A stretch of 64,000 nt of DNA from Desulfomonilaceae bacterium (lineage in GTDB: Bacteria; Desulfobacterota; Desulfomonilia; Desulfomonilales; Desulfomonilaceae). Shown piece by piece: positions 44,564-53,969 of the stretch. A model generated the notes under the pieces. It was not told the origin of the DNA. It saw nothing but the letters and a program-made list of their open reading frames with translations, and ran no database searches. Location of the stretch: the NCBI GenBank assembly GCA_041662605.1, contig JBAZSD010000004.1:161741-225740 (forward strand), in the 5' to 3' direction. The number at the start of each line of letters is the position of its first letter. Position 1 is the first letter of the stretch. The position numbers were made by a program, and so were the translations under genes.

Positions 44564-45457
44564 CTACCACGTTGCTCTCAGCAGTCCTTTAGGACGAAAG
44601 ATTAGAACAATCACGACCACGGCGTAAGGGAAAACGATTGAGAATTGAGGCCAAACAAGTATTCCCATAGAATCCGTCAACCCAAAGATCAATGCTCCGA
44701 GCAGCGCCCCCCAGACGTTGCCCAAGCCCCCGATAATCACGATAAGAAACGCTTCCATGATTATTGTATGGTCCATACCCTGGTTGATATTCTGGGTCGG
44801 AGCCACTAGAGCTCCACCCAAGCCTGCCAGACAACAACCTATTACAAATACGGAAGCAAAAACCCAACTAACGTTTATCCCTACAGCGCTCACCATATCT
44901 CGGTCAACCGCCGCCGCTCTTGCAATTTTTCCTATCTTGGTTCGCTGAGTCAGGTACCAGAGCCCAAAAGCGACCAAAGGGCCTAAACTGAGCATAAACA
45001 GATTGTATTTCGGGAACGGCATACCGAGGATGGGTAATGAGCCCTGCAAAATCTCCGGAGGGCTCATGGATCTATATTCCGACCCCCACACTAATTTTAC
45101 AAGGTCACGGAACAGGAGCATTAAGGCAAAGGTAAAAAGGAGCAACATGAGATGCTCTCTGTCATAAAGATGACAGAAAAGGCCCCGTTCCGCAACAAGG
45201 CTAATCAGGGCCACACCTATCGGGGCAAGAATTAGCGCCAGCCAGAACCCAGTGGCGCCGGGGCCGAGGACATAAGCGATCGAGTAACACAGAAAAGCCC
45301 CAATCATGTACAGAGAGCCGTGCGCCACATTCGGGATCCTAAGCACACCAAGAACCAGGCTCAGCCCCGAGGACACGATGAAAAGAATGGTTGAACGGCT
45401 CAATCCCACAATAAATTGTTGAACCAAGCCATTCAGCGTGATTGTTGATAAATCCAT
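44564..45457 (-). CDS. livH: LIV-type ABC permease LivH (system 1)
   Basis: A 297-residue membrane protein. GLVQQFIVGLSRSTILFIVSSGLSLVLGVL at the start and the late GGLGNVWGALLGALIFG motif are typical of LivH. It sits 18 bases after livK and 15 before livM. The last helix ends with the common RPKGLLR tail. It should form the translocation channel with LivM. Confidence 0.88.
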   Translation of the reverse strand: MDLSTITLNGLVQQFIVGLSRSTILFIVSSGLSLVLGVLRIPNVAHGSLYMIGAFLCYSIAYVLGPGATGFWLALILAPIGVALISLVAERGLFCHLYDREHLMLLLFTFALMLLFRDLVKLVWGSEYRSMSPPEILQGSLPILGMPFPKYNLFMLSLGPLVAFGLWYLTQRTKIGKIARAAAVDRDMVSAVGINVSWVFASVFVIGCCLAGLGGALVAPTQNINQGMDHTIIMEAFLIVIIGGLGNVWGALLGALIFGLTDSMGILVWPQFSIVFPYAVVVIVLIFRPKGLLRATW

Positions 45458-45475
45458 GCTCGTTGTTTCAGATCA

Positions 45476-46696
45476 CTATTTGTGTTCTCTAGCCTTTTTT
45501 ATGTCTTCAATTGAAGGCATGAGTTCCGCCGCCGGGATAGTCATTATATCCGTGGCGATCAGGAAGTCATAACCGGGGCCCTTCTTGGTGACCCCCATAA
45601 ACATTGGCAGCATCAACTGATTGTCAAATTGCCTTACGGTAAGCTTTCCAACTGGACTATCAATGGTCAGTCCTGAGAGGGCTTCAGCGAATTTCTCCGG
45701 GTCAACTTTTCCCGCCTTCTCATACGCCTTGGCGATGAAATTGGCGGTGTACCATCCGATCAAGCTCCCGAATGAAGGATAACGATTATAAGCACCCCTG
45801 AACTCGTCGACGAAAACCTTATTTTCAGGCGTTTCAGGGTAGTAAAAATAATAATTGGCTGTTCCGATAACACCTTCAGGAGCGTCAAGTCCCAATGGTC
45901 TCAAAGTGGACAATTCGGTGGCCGTATGCATATAAATAGGCACTTTCTCATTGAAACCCGTGTTCTTTGCAGCCTTCAGAAATGGTATGCAACCCGCCCC
46001 TCCGGTAGCCACGATGACCGCATCCGGTTTAGCTGAAAGGATAGAAGTTATATAGGGCGTGAAATCCGGCTCACCTACCTTCCACCAAGACTGGCCCATC
46101 AACTGGACATCCGGCTTCATTTTTTTTAGGTGGTTCCAGACTCCATCAGCTATGGCGTGCCCATATTCGTAATCGTCACCAGCAATCCAGTATTTTACAA
46201 ACGGACGCTTTGATAAACCGATGGCGGCTGCCTTTCCGATCATTTCAGTGTTTTCATTCATTGAAAAAACATACTTGTGGCCTTTGGCCCCTGTAATATT
46301 AGAGCTTTTTCCGTAAGTCACCAAAAAGGGTATCTTTTCTTTCTTGGCAAGATCTGAAACCGCCAGAGAAACTGCGCTATTAATTGTTCCCATCAGCAGA
46401 TTGACATTTTCACGCATTATCAGTTCCTTAGCCTGTGTCAGCCCCAGATCAACCTTGAATTTGTCATCCCTGGTGACAAAGCTAATTTTTTTGCCGAGGA
46501 CACCGCCACTAGCGTTTATTTTGTTTAACGCAAGTTTGAATCCATCCAGAACGTCCAATGCGTATGAACTCGGAGGCCCACTATAGGTGTCGATAATCCC
46601 GATCTTGATGTCATCCGCGGCTGGACTTAAACTGCCGAAGGCAAGCAAGCCCACAATTACGCACATTAAAGTGAATACTGAAACAATACTTCTCAT
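45476..46696 (-). CDS. livK: LIV-type periplasmic binding protein (system 1)
   Basis: A 406-residue exported protein: signal peptide to about residue 26 (cleavage near SPAAD), then the Peripla_BP_6 opening IKIGIIDTYSGPPSSYALDVLDG. It lies first in livKHMGF behind GGGAGG. Such proteins bind leucine-type amino acids, short amides or aromatic acids. Given the surrounding catabolic genes an aryl carboxylate is possible, but the sequence does not decide it. It differs visibly from the two other binding proteins in the window. Confidence 0.88.
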   Translation of the reverse strand: MRSIVSVFTLMCVIVGLLAFGSLSPAADDIKIGIIDTYSGPPSSYALDVLDGFKLALNKINASGGVLGKKISFVTRDDKFKVDLGLTQAKELIMRENVNLLMGTINSAVSLAVSDLAKKEKIPFLVTYGKSSNITGAKGHKYVFSMNENTEMIGKAAAIGLSKRPFVKYWIAGDDYEYGHAIADGVWNHLKKMKPDVQLMGQSWWKVGEPDFTPYITSILSAKPDAVIVATGGAGCIPFLKAAKNTGFNEKVPIYMHTATELSTLRPLGLDAPEGVIGTANYYFYYPETPENKVFVDEFRGAYNRYPSFGSLIGWYTANFIAKAYEKAGKVDPEKFAEALSGLTIDSPVGKLTVRQFDNQLMLPMFMGVTKKGPGYDFLIATDIMTIPAAELMPSIEDIKKAREHK

Positions 46697-46879
46697 AACA
46701 AACCTCCCTGTTTTTCAAGTTCCCGGCAAAAACTGCGGGTGGTCAAATTCCATGATCCCCCGAGGATGAGTATAGTAGAACAGGTTGAGCTTTTCCACTA
46801 AACAATCAAGGGGAACCCAGGGGGTTGACTGAGCAAGTGTTTTCGTGAAAAATCCGTAAGCGTTAAGTGATCCTACATC

Positions 46880-48286
46880 ATGGAATCAAAAAAAATGAAG
46901 AAGAACTCTTCACAGAATACATTGTTTCAGGCAGGGGAAGCCCTGGGAGAATTACTCCTGGAACCGTTCAACAGATTTGCGTCCATGCAGGCTGCGAGTG
47001 GAATACTCCTGCTTGCTGTTACGGTGGTCGCTCTGGTCTGGGCCAACTCTAATTTAGCGGAATCTTATGAATGGCTTAAGCACTCGCATCTCGAGATTAG
47101 GATAAGCGATTACTCGCTGGATAAGTCTGTCCATTTCTGGATCAATGAAGGCCTGATGACGATTTTTTTCTTTGTTGTGGGTCTGGAAATCAAACGCGAG
47201 ATGCTTGTAGGCGAATTGGCATCCTTTAAACAGGCGGCGTTACCTTTTACGGCGGCGCTGGGCGGTATGATTGCCCCTGCGGCCATATACTACCTGCTTA
47301 ACGCTCAAACTCCTTGGGTAAAAGGCTGGGGCGTGCCCATGGCAACGGACATTGCGTTTACCATGGCGGCCTTCACGCTCCTAGGGTCAAGGGTACCCCA
47401 TACCCTCAAGGTTTTTTTCGTATCGCTCGCAATTGTTGACGACCTCGGGGCAGTTGCGGTAATCGCCATTTTCTACACCTCCCAGTTAGCTGTTGGTTAC
47501 CTCTTTCTCGCCGGCATTTGGTTGATCGTCCTCGTGTCTTTCAACATACTGGGTTATCGTAGGCCCTTGTCATACTTACTTGTCGGACTTATGGTGTGGT
47601 GGTCTCTTTACATGTCGGGAGTACATTCGACCGTGGCAGGAATTCTGGTCGCCTTTACCATACCCGCGCGTTGTCGCCACGATATGATGACATTCTCAAA
47701 TCGTCTGGCAAAGATCGCTGATGGCCTAAAATGCGCACAAGTGTCTTGTCACAACAATTGCCCAAACGACGATCAACAAAACATGGTTCGAAAATTGGAG
47801 AATCTTTGTAGAGATGTGCAGACTCCTCTTCAAAGAATCGAATATTCACTACATCCCTGGGTCGTTTTTCTCATAGTGCCTCTGTTTGCTCTGGCCAATG
47901 CCGGAGTAATCTTGGAATGGGTTCAAATGTCAGAGACCCTGACTACTACGCTGTCGCTCGGTATTACAATTGGGTTGTTCGTGGGAAAGCAGTTAGGAAT
48001 ATTTATAGCGACCTGGATTGCCGTGAGGGCAGGTTTCGCAGTAATGCCTGCCGGAGTGAGCTTCGGGCAAATCTATGGCTCGGCTATTCTTGGCGGTGTA
48101 GGCTTTACTATGTCAATTTTTATCGCTGATCTGGCTTTTGGAGAGTCGCCCGAACTGGATGCCTCCAAAATCAGCATACTGCTCGCATCTCTGATATCGT
48201 TTATTGTGGGTTTCCTGGTTCTCTATGTGACTTCCCAGAGCAAAACCAATGGCGAAGGAGACGAACCTGAGATCGTACAAACCTGA
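46880..48286 (+). CDS. nhaA: Na+/H+ antiporter NhaA
   Basis: A 468-residue antiporter. Asp157 in MATDIAF and Asp187-Asp188 in VDDLGAV match the ion-binding Asp133, 163 and 164 of E. coli NhaA. Twelve or so membrane helices are expected. Between helices near residue 270 there is a roughly 60-residue hydrophilic insert with a cysteine cluster (KCAQVSCHNNCPNDD and a later NLCRD). It exports Na+ in exchange for protons at high pH or salt. It diverges from livK over 183 bases. The start could also be ATG 46895. Confidence 0.92.
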   Translation: MESKKMKKNSSQNTLFQAGEALGELLLEPFNRFASMQAASGILLLAVTVVALVWANSNLAESYEWLKHSHLEIRISDYSLDKSVHFWINEGLMTIFFFVVGLEIKREMLVGELASFKQAALPFTAALGGMIAPAAIYYLLNAQTPWVKGWGVPMATDIAFTMAAFTLLGSRVPHTLKVFFVSLAIVDDLGAVAVIAIFYTSQLAVGYLFLAGIWLIVLVSFNILGYRRPLSYLLVGLMVWWSLYMSGVHSTVAGILVAFTIPARCRHDMMTFSNRLAKIADGLKCAQVSCHNNCPNDDQQNMVRKLENLCRDVQTPLQRIEYSLHPWVVFLIVPLFALANAGVILEWVQMSETLTTTLSLGITIGLFVGKQLGIFIATWIAVRAGFAVMPAGVSFGQIYGSAILGGVGFTMSIFIADLAFGESPELDASKISILLASLISFIVGFLVLYVTSQSKTNGEGDEPEIVQT

Positions 48287-48294
48287 CATGGTCA

Positions 48295-48336
48295 CTCCCA
48301 CCCAGGCCTCGTAAAAAGTTCTGCCTGAAGTGGGAG
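48295..48336. terminator. Bidirectional terminator-like hairpin
   Basis: CTCCCAC (48295-48301) pairs with GTGGGAG (48330-48336), and inside it CAGGC (48303-48307) pairs with GCCTG (48323-48327), closing a 15-base loop. It lies between the converging nhaA and liv-binding-protein genes. No strong T tract follows on either side, so efficiency is uncertain. Confidence 0.6.
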
Positions 48337-48399
48337 CGCAAGCGATTTATTAAGCTGGAACACTATGCGAACTACTTACTGAAAGGGAATCGGTCTGAG

Positions 48400-49563
48400 T
48401 TATTTGACCAGCTTCCACTTTCCATTTTCCACTTTAACCATTATCATCGAATCAGGTCCAAGACCGTTATGATCTTCTGGTGTCAAGTTGTAGGTTCCGC
48501 TTATGCCAACATGGTTTTTGGTTTGTTCAATGGCGTCACGAAGTTTCGCCGGTTCGACGCCGGCCTTTTTCATGGCGTCGGCCACTATGTAAATAGCGTC
48601 CCATGCATAACCGGAGTGGGTATTGATCGGAAATTCTTTATTAATTTTGTACACATCATTATATAGATGCACAAAATCCTTAATCACTTTCTTTTGTGGG
48701 TCAGTATCAGGTAGCGCCTCCCAGGCCATCAACTTTGTTGATGGCATCATGCTGCCGTCCGCAGCCGCTCCCGCCAGCTCAACATATTTGGGATCAGGGA
48801 TTCCGTGGCACTGGAACAACGGCTCCTTGAGATTCAGTTGTTTGACATTCTTGGCTACGATAGCTGCAGCGGGGCCTATTGTCCAGCAAACGATCGCGTC
48901 GGGCTTCGCTGAAGACAGCTTTGTCAACTGGGCGGTCACATCCGTATCTTTAGGATTAAAGGACTCATCAGCCACTATGGTCAATCCATACTTCGGAGCC
49001 AATTTTTCCAACCAGCCCTTTCCATCTTTGCCGAAACCATCAGACGCTGTAATCAATGCGACCTTTTTCAGATTCGCCGTTTTTAAATAATCGTAAAGTT
49101 TCTCGACGGCGGTGGAACTTCTCTGGGGAGATTTGAAAACCCATTTGTAGGTTCCGAGCGGACCGCCGCCCATGATTACCGGATCTCCTCCAACCGTCAT
49201 GAAAGTGGGAATCCCTGCGTCTTCGACCAGTTTCTTAACAGCCATCCCCAAGTCGGTCCTGTCTGGTCCTATTATCGCCGCAACCTTGTCTACGTTGATG
49301 AATTTTTTGACAACCATGATTGCCTTGGTGGGTTCAGATTCGGTGTCACCCACTACCAGTTCTATCGGACGACCGTTTATCCCGCCCTGTTTGTTAATAT
49401 TCTCGACCACCATCTGGGTGACAAGTTTGGTTGGCGTTCCGATAGCAGCGGCTGGACCGGACAATGAGTACACGGCTCCTATCTTGATGGGATCCGCGGC
49501 GTTCACATTCCCAAGGAAAAGGATACACATACATATCCCGACAAGAACTCCGATCTTTTTCAT
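48400..49563 (-). CDS. Orphan LIV-type periplasmic binding protein
   Basis: A 387-residue exported protein. The signal peptide runs to about 23 (GNVNA) and the mature protein opens DPIKIGAVYSLSGPAAAIGTPTK, as in Peripla_BP_6. The start site AGGAGG is very strong. It stands alone without permease or ATPase genes, so it may share the livHMGF system encoded 3 kb away and widen its substrate range. Wording such as GYAWDAIYIVADAMKKAG near the C-terminus is common in aromatic-acid and amino-acid binders alike. Confidence 0.88.
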   Translation of the reverse strand: MKKIGVLVGICMCILFLGNVNAADPIKIGAVYSLSGPAAAIGTPTKLVTQMVVENINKQGGINGRPIELVVGDTESEPTKAIMVVKKFINVDKVAAIIGPDRTDLGMAVKKLVEDAGIPTFMTVGGDPVIMGGGPLGTYKWVFKSPQRSSTAVEKLYDYLKTANLKKVALITASDGFGKDGKGWLEKLAPKYGLTIVADESFNPKDTDVTAQLTKLSSAKPDAIVCWTIGPAAAIVAKNVKQLNLKEPLFQCHGIPDPKYVELAGAAADGSMMPSTKLMAWEALPDTDPQKKVIKDFVHLYNDVYKINKEFPINTHSGYAWDAIYIVADAMKKAGVEPAKLRDAIEQTKNHVGISGTYNLTPEDHNGLGPDSMIMVKVENGKWKLVK

Positions 49564-49778
49564 AGGACCTCCTTTTTTGAAATAGATTATGGCTCCAAAT
49601 GAAGAGTGAGAAAAAAGAGTTAGCCCTGGTTGAGGACAACAAGCCGGAGAAATTTGAGTCGCCCCGGATCCTTTTACCTATTCTTTCCATATCTGGACTT
49701 GCTTACAGTATCGTCAGGTTGACATTACCCAGCAAGATCATTTCCCAGTTAGGCTCGACTGTAACCTGGAAATTGTAG

Positions 49779-50414
49779 CTAAACGCCGTTAATTTTTCTG
49801 AGAGCCGCTGTCTTCTTTCGTCGCAAGTGTGTGGCCACTGCCCAGATTCCTAAAGCTATGAGACCTAAAGCTCCAACTACCATATCCAGTTCATGAGAGT
49901 ATTGCTGAACTAGCGTCCAATTCTGACGCAGTTTGAACCCGCAGAATAACAGAAATGAGTTCCAGAGGGTCGCGCCGGCAAGGGTAAAAAAGCAGAAATG
50001 GCTCACCTTCATGCATCCCAGGCCGGCAGGAATGGAAATAAGGTGTCGAATAACAGGTATGAAGCGGCTGATAAAGATGGTCCATGAACCGTTCTTCTCA
50101 AACCAACGTTCCGTCCATTCCAGATGCTCATGGTTAAGAAAAAGGTATCGCCCAGCTCTCAGAACTAGAGGTCGTCCTCCCCAGAGCCCCATATAATAAG
50201 AAAACAACGAACCGATCAGTGAACCGAGAGAAGTAAATATGATCGCTGTTGGTATGGAAAACTTTCCTTCCGCAGCTAAAAAACCTACAAAAGGCATCAC
50301 CAATTCGCTGGGAACCGGGGCGATCATGCTTTCCAAAGCCATGAGGAACGCTGCTCCCCAATACCCTAATTGCTCAATAATATAAGTAAAATAAACCGTT
50401 AACTGCGCTACCAT
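49779..50414 (-). CDS. DedA-family membrane protein
   Basis: Start 50414 (MVAQLTVYFTYIIEQLG) gives 212 residues, the normal DedA length, and has a purine-rich GAGAGAGGTCGGG site; the frame extends to 50492. ESMIAPVPSELVMPFVGFLAA near 26, GSLIGSLFSYYMGLWGG near 57, and SRFIPVIRHLISIPAG near 118 are the conserved re-entrant loops. DedA proteins are membrane lipid transporters (undecaprenyl phosphate or phospholipid flipping) needed for envelope stability. The 294 bases upstream to the next gene hold nothing recognisable. Confidence 0.85.
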   Translation of the reverse strand: MVAQLTVYFTYIIEQLGYWGAAFLMALESMIAPVPSELVMPFVGFLAAEGKFSIPTAIIFTSLGSLIGSLFSYYMGLWGGRPLVLRAGRYLFLNHEHLEWTERWFEKNGSWTIFISRFIPVIRHLISIPAGLGCMKVSHFCFFTLAGATLWNSFLLFCGFKLRQNWTLVQQYSHELDMVVGALGLIALGIWAVATHLRRKKTAALRKINGV

Positions 50415-50708
50415 GCACCCGACCTCTCTCAGTCCGTAAGTTCCACACATAAGTAAGAGTATGTGGATAGCAGGAAGGAGGAACGATAGCACGAAATCAT
50501 GTCTTTCTCAACTTTTCAGAATAATTTTTGAGGACCAAGAATTGGGTAGCGCCTGGATGGTGGACTACGTAAAATTATGAAATGGTGTTTTCCCATGGCG
50601 GTCAATTAAGACAGGTGGTCATACATAGTAGCATGATGTGAAGTTTTCCCGTAGGGCGGCGCAATCGATTTCTCACTGCTTTCGAAATGACACCCCCAAT
50701 AAGAAGTT

Positions 50709-51020
50709 TTACATAGTCGTCCCACTGAACTGTTTCGCCATCTTATCCTGGATCTCTTTCATGGATAGGATTTTTTGCCCCGTTTTACTTTCAAATTCGG
50801 AAACCATTCTAAGAATGTCTTCGGCCAGCGTCTTGGCTGTAATGAATGACATTTGAACTACTGTAGGCGCTGTCCCTGTCGATTGAGCGATAACAAACAT
50901 GTCACTGACCGTGTTCCCTACAAGAGTTCGGTTGATGTAGAGTTTTGGAACCTGCGGATTGTTCAAAATGGTGGAAATATCCATTCCCTGATTCTGATCT
51001 GTTTTCGGCGCTTCAGACAT
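50709..51020 (-). CDS. Small conserved-looking protein, possibly DUF3467-like
   Basis: A 103-residue protein from ATG 51020, preceded by AGGGGAGAA; the frame extends 17 residues further without support. LYINRTLVGNTVSDMFVIAQSTG followed by VQMSFITAKTLAEDILRMVSEFE resembles DUF3467 proteins: a beta pair, then TAK and a long helix. No catalytic motif is evident. It diverges from the sugar-binding lipoprotein gene with a 93-base gap. Function unknown. Confidence 0.6.
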   Translation of the reverse strand: MSEAPKTDQNQGMDISTILNNPQVPKLYINRTLVGNTVSDMFVIAQSTGTAPTVVQMSFITAKTLAEDILRMVSEFESKTGQKILSMKEIQDKMAKQFSGTTM

Positions 51021-51113
51021 GTTATGTTCTCCCCTATGACATTGCAATTGAACTGACTCCGGATTACTCAACTAAGCGTAACAAGACCTTACGTAAAGTC
51101 AAGAAAAAGAAAC

Positions 51114-52151
51114 ATGGGAAAAACCATACAAATCTTTTCACACATACTGCTGCTGTCGGTAATCGTATTCGCGTTAGCAGCCTGCGATTCGAAACAGGAG
51201 AGTTCAAAACAGCCGGCTCCGCCTATCCCTGAAAAGAAATACAAGATAGCCACTCTCGTAAAAGTGGACGGCATCCCATGGTTCGCCAGAATGAGAGTGG
51301 GAGTGAGACGATTTGCCGAGAACACCGGCCAGGACGCTTTCATGGTTGGGCCCGCAAGGGCTGATGGCGCTTTACAGGCCCAGATGATCGATGAACTCGT
51401 CAACCAGGGCGTGAACGCGATTTGTATAGTGCCCTTCTCCGTTTCCGCGGTGGAGCCCGCTCTGAAAATCGCCAGGGAAAAAGGCATCGTGATAATAGCT
51501 CACGAAGCTTCAAACATAGAGAACGCCGACATAATAATCGAACCATTCGACAACAAGGCATGGGGCCATCATCTCATGGATGAACTGGCATCATGCATGC
51601 AAAGGAAGGGGCCTTACACTATAATCTTGGGCAGTTACGGCAGCCAGTCACATATGGAGTGGTCTCGAGCCGCTGTAGCTCATCAACTTGAAAAATATCC
51701 CAACATGAAACTAGTGACAGAAGCTATCGAAGATCACGACAATCCGGCCCGATCTTACGCTAAAACAAAAGAGCTGCTCAGCCGATTTACAGATCTACGT
51801 GCAATTCTGGGGCTTACCATGGCGTCCTGCCCTTCCGCTGCTCTAGCAGTGGAGACGGCAGGACTTAAAAACAAAGTAAGTGTAGTTGGTGTGTCCCTGG
51901 TTTCCGCATGCAAGTCTTATCTCGCTGACGGTTCGTTGAAGAAAATAAGTTTCTGGGACCCCGCTGACGCGGGCTATGTAATGAACAAAATCGCTCTAAA
52001 GTTATTGCAGGGGGGCAAGGTGAAAGCCGGGGACGATATGGGTGTGAAAGGATATCACGATCTAAGGCGGGATATGACCAAGCCAAACCTGTTTTTCGGT
52101 AAGGGATGGATAGATGTGACCAAAGAAAATATGGCCAATTACCCCTATTGA
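51114..52151 (+). CDS. Periplasmic sugar/AI-2-type binding lipoprotein
   Basis: A 345-residue protein with a lipoprotein signal (hydrophobic run to LAAC, lipidated Cys24). The mature part opens KYKIATLVKVDGIPWFARMRVGVRRFAEN and continues with VNAICIVPFS, the pattern of Peripla_BP_4 proteins such as RhaS and LsrB/LuxP. No ABC permease or ATPase lies beside it. The next gene, 55 bases on, is a membrane adenylate cyclase, so this is probably the ligand-binding half of a sensor. Ligand unknown: a pentose, rhamnose or AI-2 are options. Confidence 0.8.
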   Translation: MGKTIQIFSHILLLSVIVFALAACDSKQESSKQPAPPIPEKKYKIATLVKVDGIPWFARMRVGVRRFAENTGQDAFMVGPARADGALQAQMIDELVNQGVNAICIVPFSVSAVEPALKIAREKGIVIIAHEASNIENADIIIEPFDNKAWGHHLMDELASCMQRKGPYTIILGSYGSQSHMEWSRAAVAHQLEKYPNMKLVTEAIEDHDNPARSYAKTKELLSRFTDLRAILGLTMASCPSAALAVETAGLKNKVSVVGVSLVSACKSYLADGSLKKISFWDPADAGYVMNKIALKLLQGGKVKAGDDMGVKGYHDLRRDMTKPNLFFGKGWIDVTKENMANYPY

Positions 52152-52206
52152 GTTGAAGCCGGGGAAGCATGGTCGTTACTAGGCGGATGGACGGTTTGAA
52201 CCAACA

Positions 52207-53943
52207 GTGAAGATCAACATAAAATTAACAGTCATCCTGGGCTTTGTGCTGATGGTCGCCCTTATCATGATAACAGCGGGCGCAGGGTATTTTGCTCTGG
52301 CAGAAGCAGTCGAGGACGCGACCCGGTATAGCGCCCTGGCTCGTGACACGACCCTGGCTCATGAAATTGGATCGAACATGCTTCTTCTCGATGACGCCCT
52401 GGACAGCTACCTGCTCAATCGTGACATTCAATCAGTTTGGGATATAGATTATCGGTTGGCCCTTACAAGACGTATGGCGCAGCGGGTTAATAATTCGACC
52501 TCAGTCCCTCAGGTACAGACTATCCTCGAAAGGGTCGACGACACCCTGGCACGGTTCTCCACGAACTTCGACAGGCTGAGAAGACTTGATGAAACCAGAG
52601 ATCAAATTCTTTCAAGAACACCAACCGACCATCTGAAGCTTCAGGAGATAGACAAGCAGAGAAAGATTCTTGAGAACTTCTTTCAGATTGCTACGACCAA
52701 GGTGTCGAATAACGTGGAAAGCGCTAGAGAAACGATCAAGATTCAGCAGGAATCAATAGACGCAAAGATTCAAAGTTCATTCCATACGACTATGTTTGTA
52801 GTCGGCGTCACAGTTGTAGGAGCTATTCTTGTAGCCTTCATTGTCGCTGGGCTCTTCGTCAGGCTAATCACTAAACCTGTAGGGGCGCTTGAGCAAATAG
52901 TCAGAAGAAGCCCATCCATAGCTTTCAGGTTCAGGGCGGAACCGGGTTTGCCGATTGAATTTATTTCTGAAAATGTGAATCAACTCGGTTACTCACCGAA
53001 TGATTTCTTCTCGGGTCGCATCACACTGGTTGATGTCGTTCATCCCGAGGATAGAGACATTGTCGCGGAGAAGTTGAGCGATGTGGCAAAAACCAGGGGC
53101 GGAGAAGACGAATTCAGTCAGGAATACCGAATCGTTACCGGTTCGGGATCCACGTGTTGGCTCGATGAACGAATGTGGATCGTCCGAAATGACAAGGGTC
53201 TCATAACGCATTACGAAGGAATTGTGATCGACATCACTCAAAGGAAACTTGCTGAGGAAAGACTCGAAAAAGAACGCTCTCGAAGAGCCTTCGTCCTCGA
53301 AACATTCGGGTCATACCTCAGTGATGAAATTGTCACTGAAATACTCGAGTCTCCAGGTGGTATCAATCTTGGCGGCGAACTGCGCCAAATAAGTATACTC
53401 GTGTCGGATCTCCGGGGATTTACCAGAATGACGGAATCCATGGATTCCCGAAAGGTTCTGCGAATTCTAAATCGATACCTGGAAGTTATGACCAATATAA
53501 TCCTCCGCTACAGCGGAACAATCGATGAATTCACAGGAGACGGGATTTTGGTTTTTTTCGGGGCGCCTCGGAGCTTTGAAGACCATGTTAGACGTGCGGT
53601 CCTTTGCGCAATTGAGATGCAGGGCGTTATGGATGAATTCAATAAAGAAGGGCTCAGCCTGGGTTTACCTGAGCTAAAAATGGGAATTGGCATAAATAGC
53701 GGTGAACTGGTTGTGGGTAACATTGGATCGACAAGGCGAAAAAAGTATGGGGCCGTCGGTAGCCCGATAAATGTGGCGTTTCGTGTGCAGACGCTAACAT
53801 CAGGGGGAGAAATTCTCGTGACAACCCCTGTTTATGATCAGGTCGCAACCGAGGTGGTCTTAGGAACTGTGAGGGAAACTGAACTCAAAGGCATAGAGGG
53901 TCTTGTCAAATTGTTTCAGGTGACAGGGATCCAAACGTCTTGA
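52207..53943 (+). CDS. Membrane class III adenylate/guanylate cyclase with PAS domain
   Basis: A 578-residue protein from GTG 52207. Helix TM1 is at about 7-29, followed by a periplasmic helical domain of about 160 residues, TM2 at about 198-220, and a PAS/PAC domain at about 240-345 (NQLGYSPNDFFSGRITLVDVVHPEDR). The cyclase domain starts near 390: metal Asp in ILVSDLRGFTRM and DEFTGDGILVFFGAP, then KKYGAVGSPINVAFRV. All catalytic metal residues appear present, so it should make cAMP (or cGMP). Linkage to the binding lipoprotein upstream suggests a periplasmic ligand controls it. Confidence 0.88.
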   Translation: MKINIKLTVILGFVLMVALIMITAGAGYFALAEAVEDATRYSALARDTTLAHEIGSNMLLLDDALDSYLLNRDIQSVWDIDYRLALTRRMAQRVNNSTSVPQVQTILERVDDTLARFSTNFDRLRRLDETRDQILSRTPTDHLKLQEIDKQRKILENFFQIATTKVSNNVESARETIKIQQESIDAKIQSSFHTTMFVVGVTVVGAILVAFIVAGLFVRLITKPVGALEQIVRRSPSIAFRFRAEPGLPIEFISENVNQLGYSPNDFFSGRITLVDVVHPEDRDIVAEKLSDVAKTRGGEDEFSQEYRIVTGSGSTCWLDERMWIVRNDKGLITHYEGIVIDITQRKLAEERLEKERSRRAFVLETFGSYLSDEIVTEILESPGGINLGGELRQISILVSDLRGFTRMTESMDSRKVLRILNRYLEVMTNIILRYSGTIDEFTGDGILVFFGAPRSFEDHVRRAVLCAIEMQGVMDEFNKEGLSLGLPELKMGIGINSGELVVGNIGSTRRKKYGAVGSPINVAFRVQTLTSGGEILVTTPVYDQVATEVVLGTVRETELKGIEGLVKLFQVTGIQTS

Positions 53944-53969
53944 GCAGAATTGTCGAAATGACTCGAGTC

